From positions 1-49,675 of the forward strand of contig JADGNY010000040.1 in assembly GCA_017883235.1 (NCBI GenBank): a stretch of DNA of 49,675 nucleotides, given 5' to 3'. The DNA is from Thermoanaerobaculia bacterium. Lineage in GTDB: Bacteria > Acidobacteriota > Thermoanaerobaculia > Gp7-AA8. The stretch's first letter is position 1. Every line of letters begins with the position of its first letter. Positions 15,994 through 23,491 of this stretch are shown in pieces. The translations under genes were made by a program, and so were the position numbers. The notes below the pieces were generated by a model. It did no database searches. It worked only from the letters and a program-made list of their open reading frames with translations, and was not told where the DNA came from.

Positions 15994-18408
15994 ATGGGAC
16001 TGGAACTGAAATACGCATGGCGCCTTTTGAAGAAAAACTGGGGCTACTCCCTGATGTGCGGGAGTGTCGTTGCACTCAGCGTGGGACTGGCGGGCTGGAC
16101 GAGCGTCGCCGTGTACAACCAGATGTGGAAATCCCTCGGATTCCCCGGTTCCGAGCGTTGGTACAGCGTGCAGATCGCCGCCGACGCCGCGGCTCAAGCG
16201 CAACCCGCCGTCGATGCCTATACCTATCAGGAGTTGCTCAAGCACAATCGCTCGGCCGATTATCTCGGCGCCTACGCGAACCGGGCTGTCGTTCTCAGCG
16301 AAGGCCAGGCGAGCACGACCTTGCGTGCCGCGGCAATCAGTCCTCGCCTGCTCGCGGCAACGCAGGTGGCGCCCCTCCTCGGCCGCACGTTGGAAAACAC
16401 AGATAGCCAGCCCGGGGCCGCTCCCGTGGCCATCCTCAGTTTCGATACCTGGCAGACCTACTTCGCTGCCGATAGGGCCATCATTGGCAAAACGGCCAGA
16501 ATCGACGCGGCACCCGTGCGAATTGTCGGTGTGATGCCTAAAGACTTTTTCGCCTTTCAGGATTTCGAGGTTTGGTTGCCGCTCAACATACCGCAGTTGG
16601 CGACGCCGCGCGGCTCGACGATGACGCTGTCCCCCCTCATCGTGCTGGGCGAGAATCAAAACCCCGACACTCTTCGGAACAAGATGAAAGCGACTGTTGA
16701 CGCTGTCAATCGTGACTATCCGGACCTGTTCAACCCCGCGCGGCGCCTCGAGGTGTTTCCTGCGCTGCGGATGTTCAGTCACGACGAAACGCCGATCCTG
16801 GCGCTGCTGATCTTCCTGGCCGCGACGGTGTTGCTGCTGGGCTGCGTGAACATCAGCATGGTGTTTCTCGCCCGCTTGCTGGAGCGCAGCCGCGAGCTCG
16901 CCATGCGTACTGCGCTGGGTGCATCGCGCTCCCGTCTCCTGCGGCAATGCCTCCTGGAGTCTGCCCTGGTCTTACCGCTGGGCCTCGTGGCCGGGTTTGG
17001 ACTGGCCTCCCTGATCCTCGGGTGGGGTGACGGTCTGTATCGCTTTACGGCGCGGGTTCTCGGACAGGGACGTTCGCCGGCTGGGGCGGTCCTGCGGCCC
17101 ATCGATGTGCTCATTGCCGTGGCGACCGCCATCGTGATCTGGTTGCTCAGTACGCTGATTCCTGCATGGCGCATTGCCCGGCAGGATCCGGCGCCGGCGC
17201 TCGCGGGCAGCGGCAAAGGGACGTCCGGTGGCGGCGGCAGCAAGACCGTGACGTTTCTTGTCGGATTGGAAGTGGTCATTTCGTCCCTCGCCCTCGTGGT
17301 CTCTGGGGGCATGTTGGTCGCGGTCAAGCTCGAGCTGGACAAACCGACCGGCCTGAACACCGCGAACGTGATGATGTCGACGAATCCCACCGACCTCGGC
17401 GAGCGCTACTCCGAACCGGCCCGTCGCCTCCGCTACTGGGAGGACCTGGCGGCTGCAATCGAGGGCAGGATGCCGGGCGCCGAAGCGGCCTTCACCACCG
17501 CTGCACCCACCAGTCCTTCGAGAGCCGCCGCCTCGATTGAAACGCAGCAAGGCGCAGATCGCCCGGGATTGTTGAGACTGCGCACCACAGCGGTGTCCGA
17601 CAACTATTTCAAGATGCTGGGAGTGAGCCTGCGCTCGGGGCGGCTCTTCGACAGTACAGACAACCGCGACTCGCTGCCGGTAGCGATCATCGACGAGAAA
17701 ATGGCCGCGCGTTATTGGCCCGATCAGGACGTCCTGGGCAAGCGCATCCAATTGAAGGCCGAGGAGAATGGCTCCTGGCTCACAATCGTCGGCGTCGTCT
17801 CTGCCGTGGGAGGACGGCCGTATTTCAACGACACCGGGGTCGTTTATCAGTCCTTACGCCAGGCCGTGCCATCCGAATTCCGGTTGCTGGTCCGATTGCC
17901 GGACAGGGCCGGTGATAGCCGGGCCACGCTGCGAGCCGCGGCGTTCGGCGTCGATCGGGATGTGCCGTTGCGCAACCTGCAGATGTTCGACGACTACCTG
18001 GCCGCGGTGAACCTCGCCTATACCGCGATGATCCCGGCTTTCATCGTTGTCGCGATCCTGACGGCGCTTCTTGCGGCATCCGGAGTGTTCGGCCTCATCA
18101 CCCGCACGGTGGTGCAACGCACGCAGGAAGTGGGCATACGCCGCGCGCTGGGAGCCACGCCGTGGCGGGCGACGTCGAGGTTCATGCGCCAAGGGGCGAT
18201 GTACCTCGGCGTGTCGATCGTCGGCGTCGGCCTTGGACTCATGGTGACAAACCTCCTCAGTGGAACGATCACCAACGTCCTCGATCACGTGCTCCTGGTC
18301 ACGCTGGGCGTCGTCCTTCTCCTGTCCGCCGTCATTTTTGTGGCCTCGTATCTGCCCAGCCGCCGTGCGCTGGCCCTGGAACCGGGCGAGGCACTGCGAT
18401 ACGAGTAA
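15994..18408 (+). CDS. ABC transporter permease, duplicated MacB-PCD/FtsX (ADOP-like)
   Basis: 804 residues. The layout is a first membrane helix (about 20-42), a periplasmic MacB-type core domain, three helices of a first FtsX domain (about 265-395, with CVNISMVFLARLLERSRELAMRTALGASRSRLL), a linker, another helix (about 425-447), a second periplasmic core domain, and a second FtsX domain (about 670-800, with RTQEVGIRRALGATPWR and SRRALALEPGEALRYE). A fused double permease of about 800 residues is the ADOP type, common in Acidobacteriota. It needs ATPase subunits, encoded on both sides (14210, 18445), and the HlyD-type adaptor (7777). The ATG at 15994 has AGGAG six bases upstream; a GTG at 15988 overlaps that site. 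Confidence 0.85.
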   Translation: MGLELKYAWRLLKKNWGYSLMCGSVVALSVGLAGWTSVAVYNQMWKSLGFPGSERWYSVQIAADAAAQAQPAVDAYTYQELLKHNRSADYLGAYANRAVVLSEGQASTTLRAAAISPRLLAATQVAPLLGRTLENTDSQPGAAPVAILSFDTWQTYFAADRAIIGKTARIDAAPVRIVGVMPKDFFAFQDFEVWLPLNIPQLATPRGSTMTLSPLIVLGENQNPDTLRNKMKATVDAVNRDYPDLFNPARRLEVFPALRMFSHDETPILALLIFLAATVLLLGCVNISMVFLARLLERSRELAMRTALGASRSRLLRQCLLESALVLPLGLVAGFGLASLILGWGDGLYRFTARVLGQGRSPAGAVLRPIDVLIAVATAIVIWLLSTLIPAWRIARQDPAPALAGSGKGTSGGGGSKTVTFLVGLEVVISSLALVVSGGMLVAVKLELDKPTGLNTANVMMSTNPTDLGERYSEPARRLRYWEDLAAAIEGRMPGAEAAFTTAAPTSPSRAAASIETQQGADRPGLLRLRTTAVSDNYFKMLGVSLRSGRLFDSTDNRDSLPVAIIDEKMAARYWPDQDVLGKRIQLKAEENGSWLTIVGVVSAVGGRPYFNDTGVVYQSLRQAVPSEFRLLVRLPDRAGDSRATLRAAAFGVDRDVPLRNLQMFDDYLAAVNLAYTAMIPAFIVVAILTALLAASGVFGLITRTVVQRTQEVGIRRALGATPWRATSRFMRQGAMYLGVSIVGVGLGLMVTNLLSGTITNVLDHVLLVTLGVVLLLSAVIFVASYLPSRRALALEPGEALRYE

Positions 18409-18444
18409 CCGTCGCTTCAGATCATTCTCAGTGGGAGCTAGCCA

Positions 18445-19170
18445 ATGACCACCCAACACCTCATCGATCTGCAAGGCGTCAAAAAGGTGTTCTACACCGA
18501 CGACGTGGAAACCTGGGCGCTTGACGACATTTGCCTCACCATCGACCGGGGCGAATATGTTTCCATCACCGGCCCGTCGGGGTGTGGAAAATCCACACTG
18601 TTGTCGGTGATGGGGCTGTTGTCCTCCCCAACAGGCGGAAAATACTTTCTCAACGGCGCAGAAACGACCGGTTTGAGCCCGCTAGAGCAAGCCCGAGTGC
18701 GCAACCGGGAAATCGGTTTCATTTTTCAGGCGTTCAACCTGATCGGCGACATGAGCGTATTCGAGAATATCGAGCTGCCATTGACCTATCGCGACGACCT
18801 CAACCGGAAACAACGCCGCGAGCTGGTTGTCGCGGCGCACGAACAAGTCAATATCGCCGACCGGCAGAAGCACTTCCCCGCGCAATTGTCCGGCGGTCAA
18901 CAGCAACGTGTGGCCATCGCCCGCGCGCTGGTCGGTAAACCCAACGTTCTGCTCGCCGACGAACCGACCGGCAACCTCGATTCCAAGAACGCCCAATTGG
19001 TCATGGATCTGCTGGCCGGCCTTCACGAGCGAGGCAGCAGCATCGTCATGGTCACTCACGACCCGCACTGGGCCGAGCAGGCCCACCGCCAGATCTCCTT
19101 GTTCGACGGGAAGATCGTCGAAGACCGGGCCCGGGCGTGGTCTCGCGATTCCAAGCCCGCGCACGCCTGA
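18445..19170 (+). CDS. ABC transporter ATP-binding protein (MacB/LolD type), copy 2
   Basis: 241 residues with Walker A GPSGCGKS, signature LSGGQQQRVAIARAL, Walker B VLLADEPTGNLDS and switch VTHDP. It is a close paralogue of the ATPase at 14210, including the shared start and ribosome site, and differs mainly near the C-terminus, which is extended by a short basic tail. It follows the permease stop by 36 bp and is therefore the more obvious partner of that permease. Two ATPases for one fused permease could mean a heterodimer, or a leftover from duplication. Confidence 0.9.
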   Translation: MTTQHLIDLQGVKKVFYTDDVETWALDDICLTIDRGEYVSITGPSGCGKSTLLSVMGLLSSPTGGKYFLNGAETTGLSPLEQARVRNREIGFIFQAFNLIGDMSVFENIELPLTYRDDLNRKQRRELVVAAHEQVNIADRQKHFPAQLSGGQQQRVAIARALVGKPNVLLADEPTGNLDSKNAQLVMDLLAGLHERGSSIVMVTHDPHWAEQAHRQISLFDGKIVEDRARAWSRDSKPAHA

Positions 19171-19348
19171 CGGGGAGCTCCACCTGCCGCCGCGTTCCGA
19201 ATGCGAAATGCGCGTGCGCGGCAAAATCAGAAGCAAATCCCGCTCGGTCCGACAGACGTAGATCGAAAGTCCGTTGCCGCCGGTAACGTTCCGTTCGGGG
19301 TACGGCGAGGAAATCATTTCTTTCGACCGCGCTGCACAGGAGATCATC

Positions 19349-20713
19349 ATGAAAGCAGTCGATCCCGCCTGGTATCACAAGCTGTATGGCGTCCGAAAGC
19401 CGCGGGCCGTTTACTACAAGACGGACTTCATCGATTACGCCTTGATGCTCCTGCTCAGCGCAGGGGTCATGGGCGTGTTGTATGGCTTCCGGCACGGGCT
19501 GACGTGGCTCGGGATCGCGGTGTGCGTCGTGGAGCTCGTCGCATTCGCGATCCGGCACGGCGTCGAGCTCCGGGTGCCCCTGATCCTGAGAAAGCCCCAG
19601 GACGTCCTCTACATGTTTCTCTACAAGCTGCAGAACCTGAGACCCTTGTATTTCGCCGGCCTCGGTCTGCTCCTCGTGGAAAACGCCGTGATCGCCCTCA
19701 CGCCGGGCCTACCGCATTACGTCGAGTGGACGCGCATCGGTGCCCTTGGGCTGTTCTATTTGCATTTCCTCTGGATCACGGTCTACAGAACGGTGATCCT
19801 CGTCGCCCATTTGCGGGAGAGGAAGCTGGTGCACGAGGTGTTGATGCAGACGCCTTGGAAGCGAGTCATTCACGAAGACACGAACATCGTCTTCGAAATG
19901 GTCCATGCGTATTGCACCGGGCTGGTCACGCACATCGTTCTGATCGCCCCGTGGTATTTCGTGATCACGCACGCCCATTACTCGCTGCTCTTCCTCGTGG
20001 CCGCCGCGGCGCTCGATCTGGTCATTCACGTGCGGTGGATGGAGACGACCCATAACTCCTGGTTCTACAGAGATCACTGGCTGGGGCACAACTCCGAGCT
20101 GGAGTTCGTATGGCTGCACGGAACGCATCATGATGCCATCCCCTCCGGGATGATCGCCGTGGCGGGAAACGGGATTCTGGAAGGGTGTCTGCGGCACTCG
20201 ATCGGGACGCCTGCTCCCTTCTACAGTCCACTCGCCGCGTTCTTCGTGTACATGTACGAGGTCAAGAATGACATCGACCTCCACCAGTACATCCCCGGCG
20301 TGTTCCCGAAATTCGGGAAACGGATGGTGCAGGTGACGCAGCATTCGACGCACCATTATGGACAGCTAGAGCCGTACGGTATGGCCATGAAGCTCGATCT
20401 GCCCGATGTTCCGGACACGTTCAAGAATCAATTCAAGTGGATGACCAAGGAGATCACGAACTCGATCCACCTGGACGAAGAGCTGAATGGTTTCCGTTGG
20501 GACAACCCGACGCATCGGCAAACCCGGAGCCTCTACGAGAAGTATCAGCCGACTCCGAAGAAGAAAGCCGCTGCCCCTCCATCGGAGGCCGTTGCTCCGC
20601 CCGGCGATACCAATCCGGCCGCCCTGTCCGATGGGGCTCTGCCTAGTGACGCGATGGCCGGATTTGGCCAACTGCCTGCGATCGTGAATCACGAGCCCGA
20701 GAGCGTGTTATGA
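19349..20713 (+). CDS. His-rich integral membrane protein, fatty-acid hydroxylase/desaturase-like, copy 1
   Basis: 454 residues. Several membrane helices (about 30-75, 95-120, 130-155, 185-230) precede a histidine-rich cytosolic part: HNSWFYRDHWLGH, WLHGTHHDAIPSG and, after DLHQYIPGVFPKFG, TQHSTHHYG. The pattern of H-x-x-x-H, H-x-x-H-H and H-x-x-H-H boxes is that of membrane di-iron hydroxylases and desaturases (fatty-acid hydroxylase/sterol desaturase superfamily). The C-terminal 70 residues are Pro/Ala-rich and low complexity. The gene overlaps the next start by ATGA (20710-20713), so it is coupled to a carrier protein gene, hinting that the substrate is carrier-bound. A paralogue lies at 22106. 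The ATG has CAGGAG seven bases upstream. The oxidation performed on the product is unknown. Confidence 0.75.
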   Translation: MKAVDPAWYHKLYGVRKPRAVYYKTDFIDYALMLLLSAGVMGVLYGFRHGLTWLGIAVCVVELVAFAIRHGVELRVPLILRKPQDVLYMFLYKLQNLRPLYFAGLGLLLVENAVIALTPGLPHYVEWTRIGALGLFYLHFLWITVYRTVILVAHLRERKLVHEVLMQTPWKRVIHEDTNIVFEMVHAYCTGLVTHIVLIAPWYFVITHAHYSLLFLVAAAALDLVIHVRWMETTHNSWFYRDHWLGHNSELEFVWLHGTHHDAIPSGMIAVAGNGILEGCLRHSIGTPAPFYSPLAAFFVYMYEVKNDIDLHQYIPGVFPKFGKRMVQVTQHSTHHYGQLEPYGMAMKLDLPDVPDTFKNQFKWMTKEITNSIHLDEELNGFRWDNPTHRQTRSLYEKYQPTPKKKAAAPPSEAVAPPGDTNPAALSDGALPSDAMAGFGQLPAIVNHEPESVL

Positions 20714-20957
20714 CGAGAGCGGACGTGCTGGCCCTCATTGCTCGGCAAGGCGAGACATCGTGCCGGGGCTCGAGGCGCACGAGTTCGCCGCGTCCGACCG
20801 CTTGGCCGACCTCGGTGCCAACTCCATGGATTGCGCGGAGATCGCCATGATCGTGCAGGAGTCCCTTGGCCTGGCCGTCCCGCGCGTCGAGCTGTTCGGC
20901 CCGAAGAACATCGGCGAGCTGGCCGACCTGTTCCTGAAGAAGCTGAAACTCGCGTGA
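20710..20957 (+). pseudogene. Second AcpK-like acyl carrier protein with a one-base frameshift
   Basis: Aligned codon by codon with the ACP at 9091, this copy begins with ATG at 20710 (overlapping the previous stop as ATGA), reads MTRADVLALIARQ, and then loses one base near 20749-20750. The rest continues in another frame as RDIVPGLEAHEF and LGANSMDCAEI to the TGA at 20955-20957. The phosphopantetheine Ser and the C-terminal helices are intact. A GTG at 20760 could start a 65-residue protein lacking helix 1, but there is no ribosome site before it. A sequencing error is possible, but the KS that should follow is also destroyed, which favours a real pseudogene. Confidence 0.75.
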
Positions 20958-21060
20958 TCCGTCGTCACGGGATGACGGGTGGCGCGCCGTTTTTTTGCGC
21001 GGCCAAGTCACTTATTGGTCGCTTTCGAGGCATGGTCGAAGCGACTACGACCTTCCCATT
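20947..21060 (+). pseudogene. Scar of a second decarboxylating KS gene (large internal deletion)
   Basis: The first bases match the start of the KS at 9329 (CGCGTGATCCGTCGTCACGGG against CGCGTAATCCGGTCGTCACCGGG at 9334-9356), but the start codon has become AAC and single-base gaps break the frame. Soon after, the sequence jumps to the KS C-terminal part: the 16 bases AAGTCACTTATTGGTC at 21005-21020 are identical to 10313-10328, and GGCATGGTCGAAGCGACTACGA continues the match to 10344-10370. About 950 bases between these points are gone. The remnant still codes K-S-L-I-G of the KSLIGHG motif. No functional product is possible. Confidence 0.75.
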
Positions 21061-21106
21061 CCGTCGCCGGCGCGGCGTTTCTGCGAAGAGAGCATAGGAG
21101 TCTTCC

Positions 21107-22057
21107 GTGCCCGAGACGATATTCATGTTCTCCGGCCAGGGCTCGCAGTATTTCCACATGGGAAAGGCTCTGTACGATGGCAACCACGACTTCCGCGACT
21201 GGATGCTGCGGCTCGACGAGGTGGCGCACGGGTTGACAGGCAGGTCGGTGATCGAGACGCTCTATTCCGGCGTGAATGGCAAGGCAGATCCATTCGACCG
21301 CACGCTGCTGACGCACCCGGCGATCTTTATGGTGGAATACTCGCTCGCGCAAACTCTGATACAGGCGGGCGTACGGCCGGACATGGTCCTGGGTGTCAGC
21401 ATGGGGTCTTTCGCCGCGGCGACGGTGGCAGGGTTCATTGACGTCGACGATGCCTTGACTGCCGTGATCCGGCAGGCTATTGCGCTGGAGGAATGTTGCG
21501 AGCCCGGAGGAATGGCCGCTGTCCTGGCGGATCCGGCGCTGTTTGCGGAGGATTTCCTCAGCGGCCGCAGCGAGTTGGCGGCAGTCAACTTTGCTTCTCA
21601 TTTCGTCGTGTCCGCAAAACGAACGGAGCTCGCGCAGATCGAGGCCGCCCTGAAGCAACGCAGCATCGTCTATCAGCGGCTTCCGGTGTCTTTCCCATTT
21701 CATTCGCAGTGGATCGATCAGGCGAAAACGTCATTCGGCGCCTTCATGCGATCGATCCACTGCGGGCAAGGCCGGTTGCCGCTGGTTTGCTGCGATCGCA
21801 CGACGATTCTGTCCGGCCTGTCCGATGACTATTTCTGGGATGTCGTGCGGCACCCGATTCGCTTCCGAGAAGCTGCGGCACGATTGGAGCAGGAGGGTGC
21901 GCGCCGATACATCGACGTCGGTCCGGCCGGTACGCTGGCCACGTTCCTGAAATACGGGCTGCCTGCGACCACCAAGTCCACGATGCAGGCGATTCTGACG
22001 CCCTTCGGTTTCGATCAGAAGAATCTGGCAGCGGTGTTGTCCTCGACTGGACACTAG
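21107..22057 (+). CDS. Second AT-like protein, probable trans-acting acyl hydrolase
   Basis: 316 residues with the acyltransferase fold: FSGQGSQ near the N-terminus, nucleophile Ser98 in GVSMGSFAAA and His199 in PFHSQWID. The Arg that fixes the malonyl carboxylate in ATs is missing; the aligned segment IRQAIALEE has Gln or Ala there, depending on a one-residue gap. In trans-AT clusters a second AT-like protein without this Arg is usually an acyl hydrolase (PedC type) that removes stalled acyl groups from ACPs. An AT for a non-carboxylated acyl group is the main alternative. It starts with GTG at 21107, with AGGAG six bases upstream. The KS scar lies directly before it. Confidence 0.8.
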   Translation: MPETIFMFSGQGSQYFHMGKALYDGNHDFRDWMLRLDEVAHGLTGRSVIETLYSGVNGKADPFDRTLLTHPAIFMVEYSLAQTLIQAGVRPDMVLGVSMGSFAAATVAGFIDVDDALTAVIRQAIALEECCEPGGMAAVLADPALFAEDFLSGRSELAAVNFASHFVVSAKRTELAQIEAALKQRSIVYQRLPVSFPFHSQWIDQAKTSFGAFMRSIHCGQGRLPLVCCDRTTILSGLSDDYFWDVVRHPIRFREAAARLEQEGARRYIDVGPAGTLATFLKYGLPATTKSTMQAILTPFGFDQKNLAAVLSSTGH

Positions 22058-22105
22058 CGCTTTCACGCCGAAGACGACCATCAATAACCGCCTCAGAGGG
22101 ACCTA

Positions 22106-23380
22106 ATGGAGACTACGGCTCGGCGTCAAGCGTTCATCATGCAATACCGGGCGGAAGACTTTCCGCTTTATCTGCTTTCGCTCGTGATCCCTGGGATCAT
22201 TATCGGGTTGGCACTTCCGCACCGCTTCGAACAAATGCTGCTGGTCCTCGCACTCGCATACCTGGCGTGCCTCTTCCCGATCAGGCATGGCGTGAAATTC
22301 GACCGGAGTGTATTTCGCGTGGCGCTCGAAGGCGTAGCACGCTATCCCTTGATCCTGGCCCGCAGTTGGAGGACCGCCCGCGACGCCGTGATGCCCATCG
22401 CCGTCATATTTTCGCTCGCTCTCGCAGTCGAGCACTTTCTGCGTCCCACGCTCACCGGCACGAGATGGCTGAGACCCTTTCCATGGCAGTGGGCGATTTG
22501 GGCGCCGTTCCTGCTCATTACGCTGTTCCGGGTAACGATCCTGATCGCGCATCTGCTGCGAGCTTCGGTGGTGCGCGAAGTGTTGGAAAGCTCGCCGCAA
22601 AAAAAGACCATTGCGGTGTTGTCGATCCATCACCATATCGTCCATGCGTTCATCACAGGCATGGTGGGCCACCTCTCGCTGGTCGTGCCTTGCGTTCTGT
22701 TCTTCATGTTGACCGATCCATCCTACTTGCGTGAGGCTCTGCTCCTTACCGGATTTCTCCTATGGTGGTGTATCGCTACTCCCTTGAGAAAACGAAGAAT
22801 TCTCGTAAGGCCGGGCGCCATCGGCAACCGTCTCTTCTATCAGAATCACTCGACCGACCATGTGTCCCGATTCTACTTCACCGTATTTCATGGTCATCAT
22901 CACGATGCCATCCCTTCGGCCGTCATCGGATCCGGCGCCGAAACGGGGTTCCTCGAGAACACCGATCGGGGAATCACCTGGCTCGACTTCTTGAATAGCA
23001 TCGTGGTCGTCCAACTGAAGTGGCTCTATGTCGTAGCGTTCGACATGGTCGTTCATCAATACATCCCCGGAATATTCCCCTTCGCGAAAGCGAATTTCTC
23101 GGGGCTCGGTCACCACGTCACTCATCACTACGGCAGCGCCCTTCCCCTCGGGGCGATGTTTCAGGGCTATGTCGAGCGTGCCGACGTCAACAACGGCTAC
23201 AAACCAGACAATGTCGTGACCCGCTGGTACGTCAACGAGGTTGAGCGGCGGGAGAAACTCGACCTCGACGCCGGAAAGAAGTTTCTGTCGCTTTACGATC
23301 ACGGCGTCGTTTCGCGAATGGCTTCGCCGTCTTACGAATACGGAATGGTTTCATCGCAACACGCGCAACAGGAGAGTTAG
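22106..23380 (+). CDS. His-rich integral membrane protein, fatty-acid hydroxylase/desaturase-like, copy 2
   Basis: 424 residues, paralogous to the protein at 19349. Membrane helices at about 22-40, 42-58, 90-108, 128-150, 180-200 and 208-228 are followed by the His boxes NRLFYQNHSTDH, TVFHGHHHDAIPSA and, after HQYIPGIFPFAK, LGHHVTHHYG. The shared strings HDAIPS, QYIPG and THHYG show common descent with copy 1, yet overall similarity is modest, so the pair diverged long ago and probably acts on different positions or steps. It lacks the Pro/Ala-rich tail of copy 1. GAGGG precedes the ATG by five bases. It is the last small gene before the PKS. Confidence 0.75.
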   Translation: METTARRQAFIMQYRAEDFPLYLLSLVIPGIIIGLALPHRFEQMLLVLALAYLACLFPIRHGVKFDRSVFRVALEGVARYPLILARSWRTARDAVMPIAVIFSLALAVEHFLRPTLTGTRWLRPFPWQWAIWAPFLLITLFRVTILIAHLLRASVVREVLESSPQKKTIAVLSIHHHIVHAFITGMVGHLSLVVPCVLFFMLTDPSYLREALLLTGFLLWWCIATPLRKRRILVRPGAIGNRLFYQNHSTDHVSRFYFTVFHGHHHDAIPSAVIGSGAETGFLENTDRGITWLDFLNSIVVVQLKWLYVVAFDMVVHQYIPGIFPFAKANFSGLGHHVTHHYGSALPLGAMFQGYVERADVNNGYKPDNVVTRWYVNEVERREKLDLDAGKKFLSLYDHGVVSRMASPSYEYGMVSSQHAQQES

Positions 23381-23491
23381 ATGTTTGGTTTCGTCTTGGT
23401 GCAGCAAATCCAGCAGGCGAAGGATAGCGGACGCCGCTCGTTCTCGTGCACCGACGGGGATCCTTTTTGGCAAGAGACCGACCATGATTGA
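23381..23491 (+). CDS. Possible 36-residue leader peptide overlapping the PKS start
   Basis: An ATG immediately after the TAG of the preceding gene, with GGAGAG a few bases upstream, opens a 36-codon frame that begins MFGFVLVQQIQQAKDSG and stops at 23489-23491, eight bases into the PKS gene. The PKS start itself has only a weak ribosome site, so translation of this frame could feed ribosomes to the PKS by coupling. It resembles no family I know and may be chance. Confidence 0.25.
   Translation: MFGFVLVQQIQQAKDSGRRSFSCTDGDPFWQETDHD

Noticed and set aside
20738-21097. 119-codon frame over the second ACP and KS scar
   Set aside because: It reads the ACP in the wrong frame; only its C-terminal KSLIG piece is a KS remnant, which explains why it looks protein-like.
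23241-23483. Upstream extension of the PKS frame to 23241
   Set aside because: The added 81 residues are Arg/Ser-rich, lie inside the preceding gene in another frame and match nothing; the ACP begins naturally at the ATG at 23484.
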